DNA from: Paenibacillus hunanensis
Lineage (GTDB): Bacteria; Bacillota; Bacilli; Paenibacillales; Paenibacillaceae
DNA length: 64,000 bases
Assembly: GCF_014645615.1 (NCBI RefSeq)
Contig: NZ_BMMB01000008.1
Location: 341,814-405,813 of the forward strand
Direction of reading: 5' to 3'
The stretch's first letter is position 1. Every line of letters begins with the position of its first letter. A program made the position numbers and the translations under genes. Below are positions 54,118-63,230 of this stretch, piece after piece. A model generated the notes under the pieces. It searched no databases, had not been told where the DNA came from, and was given only the letters and a program-made list of their open reading frames with translations.

Positions 54118-54358
54118 ATACATTTATATAATAATTATGCGTCTGCGAACCGGTAGCTGCACGTGTTAGCCTTGTTTTCATTGAAACCTTTTATACACGC
54201 TGGTCGTCTATTGTAAAAGGAGACAACTGTCGTCTGTAAGGGGACAGATCGACGACATTGTTGTTTGAGCACATGTCGTGTATCCTTCCGATTCTTGCTT
54301 AATATTGGCTAGCCTAGCATGTGAACACAGCCTGAGAAGATAGAGGTGAACTATCCTG

Positions 54359-55606
54359 ATGAAGCAAATGATCGTGAGCTGTGATCCTAATGAAACACGG
54401 ATGGCATTATTGGATAAAGGTGAACTGGTAGAATTCGCTTCGGAGCGTTCATCTGGCAAAGGAATCGCCGGTAATTTTTATAAAGGCAAAGTGATGAATG
54501 TACTGCCTGGCATTCAGGCGGCATTTGTAGATATTGGACAGAAGAAAAATGGCTTTTTATATATTGATGATGTGCTACACCCGCATATGGATAAGCAGCC
54601 CAGCGTGAAGCCGAATATCGCAGAGCTGATTCATCCGGGTCAGGAGCTGATCGTACAGGTAACTAAGGAGCCATCTGGTAGTAAAGGCGCCAAGCTAACC
54701 ACGCATTATTCCTTGCCAGGTCGCTGGCTCGTTTATATGCCCTATGCGGATTATATTGCAGTATCGAAAAAAGTAAGCACCGATCAGGAGCGGACGCGAT
54801 TGCGACATCTTGGTGAGAAGCTACGTCAGGACGAAGAAGGACTGATTTTGCGAACGGTTGCTGAAGGGGAGCATGACGACGCCATAGCTAGTGATTTGCT
54901 GATGCTGCGTGGTCTGTGGAAGCAAATTGTTGTTCGAGCTGAGCGTCAGCGTCCGCCAGCAGAGCTGCATCGTGATCTCGGGCTAGTAGAGCGAATGCTG
55001 CGCGATGTATTTCATCCGGAGGAAGATCAATTTATTACCGATGATACTGCATGCATGGAGCGTGTAAAGCAGTTTTTATCAGGCATTACTTCTACTAAGG
55101 AAGCAGCACAGGTTGAGCTATACCGTGATTCCGAGCCGATTTTGCAGCGCTTTGGTGTAGAAGAGAAGCTGTATCATGATTTTCAACGCCGTATCTGGCT
55201 GGAAGGTGGCAGCTATATCGTATGGGATCAGACCGAGGCATTAACGGTGGTGGATGTGAACACCGGTAAGTTCACAGGTGGAGCTACACTAGAGGAGACG
55301 GTTACACAGACGAATATAGCGGCTGCTCAGGAGATTGCTCGCCTGCTACGGTTACGCGATACAGGCGGTATTATCATTATTGATTTTATCGATATGGATC
55401 AGGACAGTAATCGCAGACTTGTTATTGAAGCGCTGGAGAAGGTGCTTATACAGGATCGCACCAAAGCTCACATCGTAGGCTGGACAAGGCTTGGACTACT
55501 GGAAATGACACGGAAAAAGGCTCGTGAGGAAACTGCTAGCTTTGCTTATCAGACCTGTTCCGTCTGTCATGGTACCGGGAAAATTGCATCATGGATTAGG
55601 GATTGA
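54359..55606 (+). CDS. rng: ribonuclease G (Rne/Rng family)
   Basis: This 415-aa endoribonuclease starts with an S1 domain (about residues 38-120, GNFYKGKVMNVLPGIQAAFVD). The catalytic DNase-I-like domain has magnesium ligands in LTVVDVNTGKF and IIIIDFIDMD. The zinc-link cysteines are in CSVCHGTG at the end. It is shorter than E. coli RNase G (489 aa) because it stops soon after the zinc link. GATAGAGGTG precedes the ATG. The rplU promoter overlaps its stop codon. Confidence 0.95.
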   Translation: MKQMIVSCDPNETRMALLDKGELVEFASERSSGKGIAGNFYKGKVMNVLPGIQAAFVDIGQKKNGFLYIDDVLHPHMDKQPSVKPNIAELIHPGQELIVQVTKEPSGSKGAKLTTHYSLPGRWLVYMPYADYIAVSKKVSTDQERTRLRHLGEKLRQDEEGLILRTVAEGEHDDAIASDLLMLRGLWKQIVVRAERQRPPAELHRDLGLVERMLRDVFHPEEDQFITDDTACMERVKQFLSGITSTKEAAQVELYRDSEPILQRFGVEEKLYHDFQRRIWLEGGSYIVWDQTEALTVVDVNTGKFTGGATLEETVTQTNIAAAQEIARLLRLRDTGGIIIIDFIDMDQDSNRRLVIEALEKVLIQDRTKAHIVGWTRLGLLEMTRKKAREETASFAYQTCSVCHGTGKIASWIRD

Positions 55607-55631
55607 TTTATTGAGATGGCTGTGCTACAAT
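55603..55631 (+). promoter_or_regulatory. promoter of the rplU-prp-rpmA operon
   Basis: TTGATT, a 17-bp spacer and TGTGcTACAAT (extended -10). The -35 overlaps the rng stop codon. Confidence 0.75.
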
Positions 55632-55637
55632 CATTTG

Positions 55638-55758
55638 GTATGTGTCGGATATAACTCCCTCACATGCTGTAACCGCTCCGATCGGGTTATAAGTTTTGTT
55701 ATGTTTACATAACAGACACCTGCATTAGGCGAGTCTGAGACATGAGGAGGTGCAAGAG
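55638..55758 (+). ncRNA. L21 leader-like structured 5' UTR
   Basis: The leader between the rplU promoter and start has stems TAACC/GGTTA, GTTATG-ttta-CATAAC (about 55697-55712) and CAGAC/GTCTG just before the ribosome site. Its position and layout fit the L21 leader of Firmicutes, which is thought to let L21 control its own operon. The match is by position and structure only. Confidence 0.6.
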
Positions 55759-55759
55759 A

Positions 55760-56071
55760 ATGTACGCAATTATCGAAACAGGTGGTAAACAATACAAAGT
55801 GCAAGAAGGCGACGTATTGTTCATCGAGAAACTGGAAGCTACTGACGGCGAAAGCGTAACTTTTGACCGCGTTCTGGCGGTATCCAAAGAGGACGGTCTG
55901 GTAACAGGTCTGCCACTGGTAGAAGGCGCAACCGTAACAGCGAAAGTTGAAAAACACGGTAAAGGGCACAAAATTGTAGTTTACAAATACAAGCCTAAGA
56001 AAAACTACCACAAAAAACAAGGTCATCGTCAACCTTATACTAAAGTGACTATCGAGAAAATCCAGGCGTAA
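55760..56071 (+). CDS. rplU: 50S ribosomal protein L21
   Basis: This 103-aa protein binds 23S rRNA. It starts MYAIIETGGKQYKVQEGD and ends with the basic segment YKPKKNYHKKQGHRQPYT. GAGGAGGTG precedes the ATG at 55760. Confidence 0.98.
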   Translation: MYAIIETGGKQYKVQEGDVLFIEKLEATDGESVTFDRVLAVSKEDGLVTGLPLVEGATVTAKVEKHGKGHKIVVYKYKPKKNYHKKQGHRQPYTKVTIEKIQA

Positions 56072-56084
56072 GAAGGTGCGGTAA

Positions 56085-56432
56085 TTGATTATCGTGCGTA
56101 TAGAACGGCTTGAGGATGGGACAATTCAAGGTTTTTCATCACGTGGACATGCAGGCTATGCGGATCCTGGAGAAGATATTGTATGTGCAGCTGTTTCTGC
56201 CATTACGGTTGGAGCGGTGAACTCGATTGAATCTCTGACCGGTATAGTGATGAAGTCGAAGATGAAGGATGGATTTTTAAGTGCGCGATTGCGGAATCTT
56301 TCAGAGGATGCGCCGCATGAGAAGATTCAATTGTTACTGGAATCAATGCAGGTTATGCTTGTAACTATCGAAGAGTCTTACGGTGAGTATATCAAAATAA
56401 AGCAAGTTACATTAACGGAAAAAAGGAGGTAG
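56085..56432 (+). CDS. prp: ribosomal-processing cysteine protease Prp
   Basis: This 115-aa protease removes the N-terminal extension of L27. The catalytic pair lies in SSRGHAGYADPGEDIVCAAVSA (His and Cys). The start appears to be TTG 56085, preceded by AGAAGGTG. Encoded between L21 and L27, whose extension (see rpmA) is its substrate; it was formerly called YsxB. Confidence 0.96.
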   Translation: MIIVRIERLEDGTIQGFSSRGHAGYADPGEDIVCAAVSAITVGAVNSIESLTGIVMKSKMKDGFLSARLRNLSEDAPHEKIQLLLESMQVMLVTIEESYGEYIKIKQVTLTEKRR

Positions 56433-56437
56433 ACAAC

Positions 56438-56749
56438 ATGTTGAAGCTTAATTTGCAATTGTTCGCTTCGAAGAAGGGTGTAGGTTCCACGAAGAACGGT
56501 CGTGATTCCCACTCCAAACGTCTGGGAGCAAAACGTGCAGATGGTCAATTCGTACTTGGTGGCAACATCCTGTACCGTCAACGCGGTACTAAAATCCACC
56601 CAGGAACAAACGTGGGCATCGGCAAAGACGACACATTGTTTGCAAAAGTTGACGGCGTCGTGAAATTCGAACGTTGGGGCCGTGACCGCAAAAAAGTGAG
56701 CGTCTACCCGGTTGACGTTGCTCCAGTAGCAGCAGCAATCGAACAATAA
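56438..56749 (+). CDS. rpmA: 50S ribosomal protein L27, with cleavable extension
   Basis: This 103-aa protein has the Firmicutes-type N-terminal extension MLKLNLQLFA before SKKGVGSTKNGRDS. Prp cleaves after the Phe-Ala, exposing the N-terminus that reaches the peptidyl transferase centre. AAAGGAGGT precedes the ATG. A strong terminator ends the operon at 56771. Confidence 0.98.
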   Translation: MLKLNLQLFASKKGVGSTKNGRDSHSKRLGAKRADGQFVLGGNILYRQRGTKIHPGTNVGIGKDDTLFAKVDGVVKFERWGRDRKKVSVYPVDVAPVAAAIEQ

Positions 56750-56770
56750 TCCTTTCTTCGGATAGGATGA

Positions 56771-56804
56771 GCAAGCCTCCGGTACGTGTCAGTGCCGGAG
56801 GCTT
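56771..56804 (+). terminator. terminator after rpmA
   Basis: CAAGCCTCCGG pairs with CCGGAGGCTTG, followed by TTGTATTT (a weak T tract). Confidence 0.85.
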
Positions 56805-56877
56805 GTTGTATTTATGGAAGCTCTATCTAGTGTAGGGTGGAGATGAGATTCGTAGTAATCTCCTTCGTTTTCCTCGT

Positions 56878-56904
56878 TTGACAAATCGTGGGTTGTGTTA
56901 TACT
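56878..56904 (+). promoter_or_regulatory. promoter of spo0B
   Basis: A perfect TTGACA and an extended -10 TGTGtTATACT with only a 15-bp spacer, 40 bases before the start codon. Confidence 0.65.
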
Positions 56905-56943
56905 TAGTGTTGAGAATAAGCACTTAACGATTGGAGCGAAACG

Positions 56944-57756
56944 ATGAAGCATTTTGGCTGGCGTCCGGCTGTGCTTGCCGGAACGATTATTTTACCATTA
57001 GCAGCAGCATATCGCTGGAATACGCTCCCTGCTTTTATTTTGCTGGGATTATGGATCGCACTCGTCTACTGGCTTGGTTTGAAAATGGTACATGGTGAAC
57101 TGGCAGAGCAGCATCGGTTAGAGCGGTTGGCAGCTCGGATCAAGAACGAGGAAGCCTCAACGGCATCCCTTTCTGTGGCTACCCCAGCAGAGTCATCTGC
57201 TAATCTGGAGCAGCTTTATGAGACAGCCATTGAAGCATTCAGTCATCATCGTCATGATTGGATGAATGATTTACAGCTGTTATATGGCTATGTTCAGCTA
57301 GGTAATCGTGAACGACTCGTTGAAAATATCGAACGTATTAAGGAGCAAATGAATGCGGATAGCCGTGTTTCTCGCTTGGGAATTCCACAGCTCATATTTT
57401 ATTTGCAGACATTTACAGCCGTTAATCGTAACATTAAGCTAGAATTGGAGATCGAGGATGGAATGACGCTCGCCGCACGGCTTACGCCGGAACAGAGTGA
57501 GGCGTTGACCCGAGTGATGCAGCAGACGATCTCCGCTTATGAACAATATGGAGGATCGTCCTGGGGTGAATGCCCCACACTGTTTATTATGATTCGTAGT
57601 AGCGATGATGGCATGGAAGTGATTTTCGAGCCAGAGGGTGAGTATCCTGATGCGGAGACACTATGGCTTGAAGTGAATCGTTATGTGCAGTCGACAGATA
57701 TGCGGGCTTCTCGATTAGAGGAAGATCCGTCATCGATTACACTGCATATAGAATAG
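56944..57756 (+). CDS. spo0B: sporulation phosphotransferase Spo0B-like protein
   Basis: This 270-aa protein carries the Spo0B alpha-helical hairpin with the phosphorylated His in HHRHDWMNDLQLLYGY (about residues 99-114), the site that relays phosphate from Spo0F to Spo0A. Two N-terminal hydrophobic helices (about 10-50) are absent from B. subtilis Spo0B, so this version is probably membrane-anchored. The location between rpmA and obg is the same as in Bacillus. GATTGGAGCG precedes the ATG. Confidence 0.9.
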   Translation: MKHFGWRPAVLAGTIILPLAAAYRWNTLPAFILLGLWIALVYWLGLKMVHGELAEQHRLERLAARIKNEEASTASLSVATPAESSANLEQLYETAIEAFSHHRHDWMNDLQLLYGYVQLGNRERLVENIERIKEQMNADSRVSRLGIPQLIFYLQTFTAVNRNIKLELEIEDGMTLAARLTPEQSEALTRVMQQTISAYEQYGGSSWGECPTLFIMIRSSDDGMEVIFEPEGEYPDAETLWLEVNRYVQSTDMRASRLEEDPSSITLHIE

Positions 57757-57807
57757 TAGGGTTCCCTTAGCGAATAGGGAAAGTATTTTGAAAATAGAGG
57801 TGCAATT

Positions 57808-59118
57808 ATGTTTGTAGATAAAGCGAAGATTTTTGTAAAAGGCGGCGACGGCGGTAACGGAACGATCTCATTTCGTCGTGAGAAATACGTTCCAAACGGA
57901 GGACCAGCAGGTGGTGACGGTGGTCGCGGCGGCGATGTCATTTTCCGTGTAGATGAAGGTCTGCGTACGCTGATGGATTTCCGTTATCAGCGTCACTTCA
58001 AGGGACAACGCGGTGAAAAAGGACGTACGAAAAACCAGCATGGTGCAGGTGCAGACGACACAATCGTTCGTATCCCACCAGGTACCGTTATTATTGATGA
58101 GGATAGCGGCGAAGTGCTGGCTGACCTGACGCGCCACAATCAGGAGATTGTCGTTGCAAAAGGAGGACGTGGAGGACGCGGAAATACTCGTTTCTCTACC
58201 CCTGCGAACCCAGCGCCTTATCTGGCTGAAAATGGTGAAGAAGGCCAGGAGCGTAACATTGTGCTTGAGCTGAAAGTCATGGCTGATGTGGGTCTGGTTG
58301 GTTTCCCAAGCGTCGGCAAATCGACACTGCTGTCTGTTGTATCCGCAGCAGAACCAAAGATCGGTGCATATCATTTTACAACGATTACGCCAAACCTGGG
58401 TGTAGTGGCTGTAGGCGATGATCGCAGCTTTGTTATGGCGGATCTGCCAGGTCTGATTGAGGGTGCTCATGAAGGCATCGGTCTGGGTCATGAGTTTTTG
58501 CGTCACGTTGAACGTACACGCGTTATCATTCACGTGGTAGATGTATCTGGCTCGGAAGGACGCGATCCATTTGAGGATTGGGTGAAAATCAATGAAGAGC
58601 TGAAGCTGTACAGTGCGGAGCTGGAAAAGCGTCCTCAGATTGTAGCAGCTAACAAAATGGATATGGAAGAAGCACAGCAAAATCTGGAGGAGTTCACTCG
58701 CCAGGTGCTTGAAGTAAGACCGGATATCCAGATCATTCCGATTTCTTCATTAACACGTCAGGGTATTCAGGAGCTGCTCTACAAAGCGGCGGATCAACTG
58801 GATCAAATGCCTGAGGCTGTTGCTGTTGAAGAGGTTCAGCAGGTTGCTGAGCGTAAAGTATATCGTTTGGAAAAAGAAGAAGACGAGGGTTTCAAAATCT
58901 ACCGCGAGAACGAAATCTTCGTGGTGGAGAGCAAGAAGATCGAAAACCTCATGAAACGTATGCAGCTGAACTCCGAGGATGCGATTATGAAGCTGGGTCG
59001 TACGATGCGTCATATGGGCGTCGACAACGAGCTGCGTAAACGCGGTGCCAAAGACGGCACAGTCGTTCGAATTGGCGAGCTGGAATTTGAGTTCGTTGAA
59101 GGAAGCAGCTATTTCTAA
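57808..59118 (+). CDS. obg: GTPase Obg/CgtA
   Basis: This essential 436-aa ribosome-associated GTPase has the glycine-rich Obg fold (residues 1-158), the G domain (G1 GFPSVGKSTL, G3 DLPGLIEGA, G4 NKMD) and a C-terminal OCT domain (about 350-430). AGAGGTG precedes the ATG. It lies in a spo0B-obg pair, and it is linked to sporulation initiation and stress responses in Bacillus. Confidence 0.98.
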   Translation: MFVDKAKIFVKGGDGGNGTISFRREKYVPNGGPAGGDGGRGGDVIFRVDEGLRTLMDFRYQRHFKGQRGEKGRTKNQHGAGADDTIVRIPPGTVIIDEDSGEVLADLTRHNQEIVVAKGGRGGRGNTRFSTPANPAPYLAENGEEGQERNIVLELKVMADVGLVGFPSVGKSTLLSVVSAAEPKIGAYHFTTITPNLGVVAVGDDRSFVMADLPGLIEGAHEGIGLGHEFLRHVERTRVIIHVVDVSGSEGRDPFEDWVKINEELKLYSAELEKRPQIVAANKMDMEEAQQNLEEFTRQVLEVRPDIQIIPISSLTRQGIQELLYKAADQLDQMPEAVAVEEVQQVAERKVYRLEKEEDEGFKIYRENEIFVVESKKIENLMKRMQLNSEDAIMKLGRTMRHMGVDNELRKRGAKDGTVVRIGELEFEFVEGSSYF

Positions 59119-59256
59119 GTCGATTAGCATGTATTTCTAAGATCATGAGTGAGATTTGGCTTACTTGCTGTGATCCGTTATGTTAGTGTCAACTTGGCGA
59201 TGACGCGATAGATTAAATATATAGTCGCTTGATTAGCTATAGCGAATTATATTACT

Positions 59257-59333
59257 AAAAAGCACGATATTCTGTAATAACAGGTTGAAGAATAGACCTT
59301 CTTCACACTGTAACGCAGAGATCGTGCTTTTTA
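59257..59333. terminator. large bidirectional terminator-like structure after obg
   Basis: AAAAAGCACGAT pairs with ATCGTGCTTTTT across a 50-base loop that itself forms TGAAGAA/TTCTTCA. The rest of 59119-59474 holds no gene. Confidence 0.75.
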
Positions 59334-59474
59334 TTTTATATACCGCCAGATATACCGCTTGCCTTACTTCAGCTACAATGTAAGCCTTATCAAGGAAAAA
59401 GTGGTTGCCTGACATGGACAGTTACTTTATAATGTCCACTATACGAAAACATGAGTCTTTGAGGAGAGGACGCT

Positions 59475-59912
59475 GTGAAAGAAAAATACTATCTTGTGCG
59501 TGAAGATATTTTACCTGAGGCAGTGCTGAAGACGATGCGTGTGAAGGAGCTTCTAGCTTCCGGCGATACACGCACGATCAATGAAGCAGTCGAAAAGATT
59601 GGTCTCAGCCGTAGTGCTTTTTATAAATACAAGGACGGAATTCATCCGCTTAACCGTTTGGAAAAGGATCGAATCATTACCGTCTCCTTTGATCTGGATC
59701 ACCGTTCTGGCATTTTGTCTCATGTGCTGGGCTTGATGGCTGAATATGGAGGAAACGTACTAACCATTCATCAGAGTATCCCTTTGCAGGGAAGAGCGAA
59801 CGTTGTTCTGTCCGTAGAGACGACGCGTTTGACTGAGGATCTGGATACGATGGTAGAAGCGATGCAAAATGTAGCTGGTGTACGGCATATTCATATTATT
59901 GGTCAAGGCTGA
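59475..59912 (+). CDS. pheB: ACT domain protein PheB (UPF0735)
   Basis: This 145-aa protein has an N-terminal helix-turn-helix-like stretch (INEAVEKIGLSRSAFYKYKDG, about residues 36-56) and a C-terminal ACT domain (about 70-145). It probably senses an amino acid. Encoded next to pheA in Bacillus; here hom and thrB lie between. The start is GTG 59475 with GGAGAGG upstream. Confidence 0.93.
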   Translation: MKEKYYLVREDILPEAVLKTMRVKELLASGDTRTINEAVEKIGLSRSAFYKYKDGIHPLNRLEKDRIITVSFDLDHRSGILSHVLGLMAEYGGNVLTIHQSIPLQGRANVVLSVETTRLTEDLDTMVEAMQNVAGVRHIHIIGQG

Positions 59913-60018
59913 TGCAGACTGTCGCGGACTACTATACAATGGATGGAAGCATGGTATCCCGTATATAACAGAGCAGACAACAAATGAGCAGAAATCGTCT
60001 CAGGAGGGGAAGGGCAAG

Positions 60019-61308
60019 ATGAAACCAGTAAAAGTAGGCTTATTAGGATTAGGTACAGTAGGAACGGGCGTAGTACGTATCGTACAGGGAAACCAGGAAG
60101 ACTTGAGCAGTCAGGTAGGTTCACCGATTACGATTGAGAAGATTGCTGTACGTAGCATCGATAAGGCGCGTAACATCGATATTGATCCAGCTTGTTTGAC
60201 AACGGATCCGTGGGAAGTGATCCGCGATCCAGACATTGACGTAATCGTTGAAGTAATGGGCGGTATTGATTCGACACGTGAATATATTCTAGAAGCATTA
60301 GAGCGCGGTAAGCATGTCGTTACGGCGAATAAAGATCTGATGGCACTACACGGCAGTGCAATTCTGGCGAAGGCGCAGGAAAAGCAGTGTGATGTATTTT
60401 ATGAAGCAAGTGTTGCGGGTGGTATTCCGATCATTCGTACGTTGATTGAAGGCTTTTCCTCTGACCGTATTGTGAAAATTATGGGGATCGTCAACGGTAC
60501 GACCAACTATATTTTGAGCAAAATGAGTCAGGAAGGTGCCTCGTACGCCGATGTGCTGAAGGAAGCACAGGAGCTTGGCTATGCGGAGTCCGATCCGACA
60601 AGTGATGTGGAAGGTCTGGATGCAGCACGTAAAATGGCGATTCTCGGTACGCTGGGTTTCCGTACGAACGTGGAGCTGTCCGATGTAACGGTACAGGGGA
60701 TTTCTTCGATTACGAAGGAAGACATTAACTATGCCAAAAATCTAGGCTATGAAATGAAACTGCTCGGTATCGCTACAAGTCAAAATGATCATATTACGAT
60801 CAGCGTGCAGCCAACCATGATCCGGAAAAATCACCCACTTGCTTCGGTCAACGGAGTATTCAATGCCGTATACGTGCATGGTGAATCCGTAGGAGAGACG
60901 ATGTTCTATGGAGCAGGTGCAGGTGAATTGCCGACAGCGACATCGGTTGTAGCTGATCTGATCGCTGTGATCAAAAATCTCAAGCTAGGTGTCAATGGAC
61001 TAAAGGCGATCGTGCCCTATAAGACGAAGAAGCTTCAATCTGATGATCAGGTTATGTACAAAAACTTTATCCTGCTACACGTCGATGATAAAGCAGGGGT
61101 GCTTGCTCAGATCACTCAGGTATTTGCCGAGTATAATGTAAGCTTGGCATCCGTTGTTCAGCAGCCCAATGCGACTAATCCGGATGCAGAGATTGTGATC
61201 ATTACCCACCGTGCGAGCAAAGCCAGCTTTGACCGGGTATTGCAGCATTTCGAGAATCTCGATGTGATTCAGCGCATCAAGAGTATCTATCGGGTCGAAG
61301 ATATTTAA
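60019..61308 (+). CDS. hom: homoserine dehydrogenase
   Basis: This enzyme reduces aspartate semialdehyde to homoserine for Thr and Met synthesis. It has 429 aa. NAD binding is at GLLGLGTVGTGVVRI, the catalytic region includes VMGIVNGTTNYILSKM, and a C-terminal ACT domain (about 350-425) binds an effector, normally Thr. AGGAGGGG precedes the ATG at 60019; the longer frame from 59878 overlaps pheB. Confidence 0.97.
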   Translation: MKPVKVGLLGLGTVGTGVVRIVQGNQEDLSSQVGSPITIEKIAVRSIDKARNIDIDPACLTTDPWEVIRDPDIDVIVEVMGGIDSTREYILEALERGKHVVTANKDLMALHGSAILAKAQEKQCDVFYEASVAGGIPIIRTLIEGFSSDRIVKIMGIVNGTTNYILSKMSQEGASYADVLKEAQELGYAESDPTSDVEGLDAARKMAILGTLGFRTNVELSDVTVQGISSITKEDINYAKNLGYEMKLLGIATSQNDHITISVQPTMIRKNHPLASVNGVFNAVYVHGESVGETMFYGAGAGELPTATSVVADLIAVIKNLKLGVNGLKAIVPYKTKKLQSDDQVMYKNFILLHVDDKAGVLAQITQVFAEYNVSLASVVQQPNATNPDAEIVIITHRASKASFDRVLQHFENLDVIQRIKSIYRVEDI

Positions 61309-61323
61309 AGGAGCAATGTAGTG

Positions 61324-62322
61324 ATGATGACGAATGAAGGTTTGCAAAAAGTATATACACCTCGTAAAGCAGTTCGTGTTGCTGTTCCAGCGAGTACTGC
61401 CAATCTAGGACCTGGCTTTGATACACTTGGTATGGCACTCGGCTTGTACTCCTGGATTGAGATGAAAGAAGCAGAGCAGACTCGTATCATATTGCTAGGT
61501 GACCAGCTATATGGCATCCCTACGGATAAAACGAATCTAATTTATAAAATGGCACAGGCTGTTTTCCGTAAAGCAAACGTATCGATGCCGGAGCTCGAAA
61601 TTACCATGTATTCGGATATTCCGCTCACTCGGGGATTAGGTAGTAGCGCATCAGCACTCATCGGTGCCTTAGCCGCAGCAAATGCCTTAACCGGACATGC
61701 GCTTCCTGATGAAGAGCTGCTGAATATGGCGACCTCCTTTGAAAAGCATCCTGATAATGTGGGTGCATCTCTCTATGGTGGAATTGTAGTAGCGACATGG
61801 GATGGTCAGCAGGCAAACTGTTTGCGAATTACACCGCCAACAGAGCTACAAGCGCTGGTGATTATTCCTGATTTCCAATTGTCTACTACCAAAGCACGCG
61901 AAGTATTGCCAGCCCAGCTATCCATGGCCGATGCGATCTATAATATTAGTCGTAGCTCTCTGCTAGTCGCGGCACTATTTTCAGGCAAGCTGCATTTGAT
62001 TCGTGAAGCGATGCAGGATCGTCTGCATCAGCCGTATCGTGCGACTCTTGTACCGGGAATGGAGCAGATTTTGGAGCAGGCGACTGATCATGGCGCACTG
62101 GGCATTGCACTTAGTGGTGCAGGCCCTACAATGATCGCATTTGTAGATCGTCATTCGGCGCAGAAGGACCAACTAGAAGGATATTTGATTGATACAATGA
62201 AGGCGCAGGGGATTACAGCCAGTACATTATGGCTTGAACCTGTAACTGAGGGCGTTGTATACTACTACGATACCGAAACCTATTCATTTATGGATATTGT
62301 CAAAGGAGAAGTTCGTTTATGA
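61324..62322 (+). CDS. thrB: homoserine kinase
   Basis: This 332-aa GHMP kinase phosphorylates homoserine on the way to threonine. The ATP loop is LTRGLGSSASALIGA near residue 100, with VPASTANLGPGFDTLG at the N-terminus and LSGAGPTMIAF near the end. AAAGGAG (61307-61313) serves GTG 61321, ATG 61324 or ATG 61327. Its TGA overlaps the pheA start (ATGA). thrC is not in the cluster. Confidence 0.96.
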   Translation: MMTNEGLQKVYTPRKAVRVAVPASTANLGPGFDTLGMALGLYSWIEMKEAEQTRIILLGDQLYGIPTDKTNLIYKMAQAVFRKANVSMPELEITMYSDIPLTRGLGSSASALIGALAAANALTGHALPDEELLNMATSFEKHPDNVGASLYGGIVVATWDGQQANCLRITPPTELQALVIIPDFQLSTTKAREVLPAQLSMADAIYNISRSSLLVAALFSGKLHLIREAMQDRLHQPYRATLVPGMEQILEQATDHGALGIALSGAGPTMIAFVDRHSAQKDQLEGYLIDTMKAQGITASTLWLEPVTEGVVYYYDTETYSFMDIVKGEVRL

Positions 62323-63230
62323 TTCGTATTGCTGCCTTACCGTCTGGCTCCGTATCTCATGAAGCACTACTCCATATCCTGGGCGATCAACCGATCGAGA
62401 TTGTACATCATAAGATGATTGCCGATGTCTTTCTATCTACTGCTCAAGGAAAGACAGATTATAGCGTGATTCCAATCGAAAACACGATTGAAGGCTCCGT
62501 AACCCTGCATATGGATTGGCTTGTACATGAAGTGGATATTCCGATGCAATTGGAGTGGGTGTATCCATCGATTCAAAATCTGATCGGCAGACGCAGTGAA
62601 TTGATTGCTGATGGAGAAGACCCTTCTTTTGTGAGTCCAGAAAGCAATCTGGACTATAGCCGCATTCGTAAAGTATTGTCTCATCCCGTAGCGATGGCGC
62701 AATGTCATCAATTTATTCGAAGTACATTGCCAGAAGCAGAGCTGGAGCATGTCGGTAGTACGGCTGAAGCGGTGCAGATGGTTAGCCAGAACCCAGGTCA
62801 AGGACTCGCAGCGATTGGTACTTCATTGGGAGCACAAAAATACGGCCTGGACATACTCGCTGACCGTATTACAGATCACGACAATAACCATACTCGGTTT
62901 GTTCTGATCGGTAATCGCCCCATCACCGTCAAAAAAGAAGCCGATCATATGAAGACGAGTATGCTAATTACGCTGTCTGAGAACTTTGCCGGTGCACTTC
63001 ATCAGGTGCTGGCTGCCTTCTCATGGCGCAAGCTCAACCTCTCTCGTATTGAATCGCGCCCAACCAAGAAGAAGCTGGGTAATTACTATTTCTATATCGA
63101 TGTACTGGCCTCACAGGATTCCGTACTGATCAAGGCAGCGATGGAAGAAATTCAAGCACTCGGCTGTCAGGTAAGAGTTCTTGGCTCTTACCCATGCTAT
63201 GAGTACAATTTGGCAAGAGCTAAGAGCTAA
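62319..63230 (+). CDS. pheA: prephenate dehydratase
   Basis: This enzyme converts prephenate to phenylpyruvate for Phe synthesis. It has 303 aa. The catalytic TRF motif is in NHTRFVLIG near residue 190, and a C-terminal ACT domain (about 210-295) carries the ESRPTKKKLGNYYF signature for Phe feedback. The last residues and the stop codon lie inside a heptanucleotide repeat array. Translationally coupled to thrB. Confidence 0.97.
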   Translation: MIRIAALPSGSVSHEALLHILGDQPIEIVHHKMIADVFLSTAQGKTDYSVIPIENTIEGSVTLHMDWLVHEVDIPMQLEWVYPSIQNLIGRRSELIADGEDPSFVSPESNLDYSRIRKVLSHPVAMAQCHQFIRSTLPEAELEHVGSTAEAVQMVSQNPGQGLAAIGTSLGAQKYGLDILADRITDHDNNHTRFVLIGNRPITVKKEADHMKTSMLITLSENFAGALHQVLAAFSWRKLNLSRIESRPTKKKLGNYYFYIDVLASQDSVLIKAAMEEIQALGCQVRVLGSYPCYEYNLARAKS

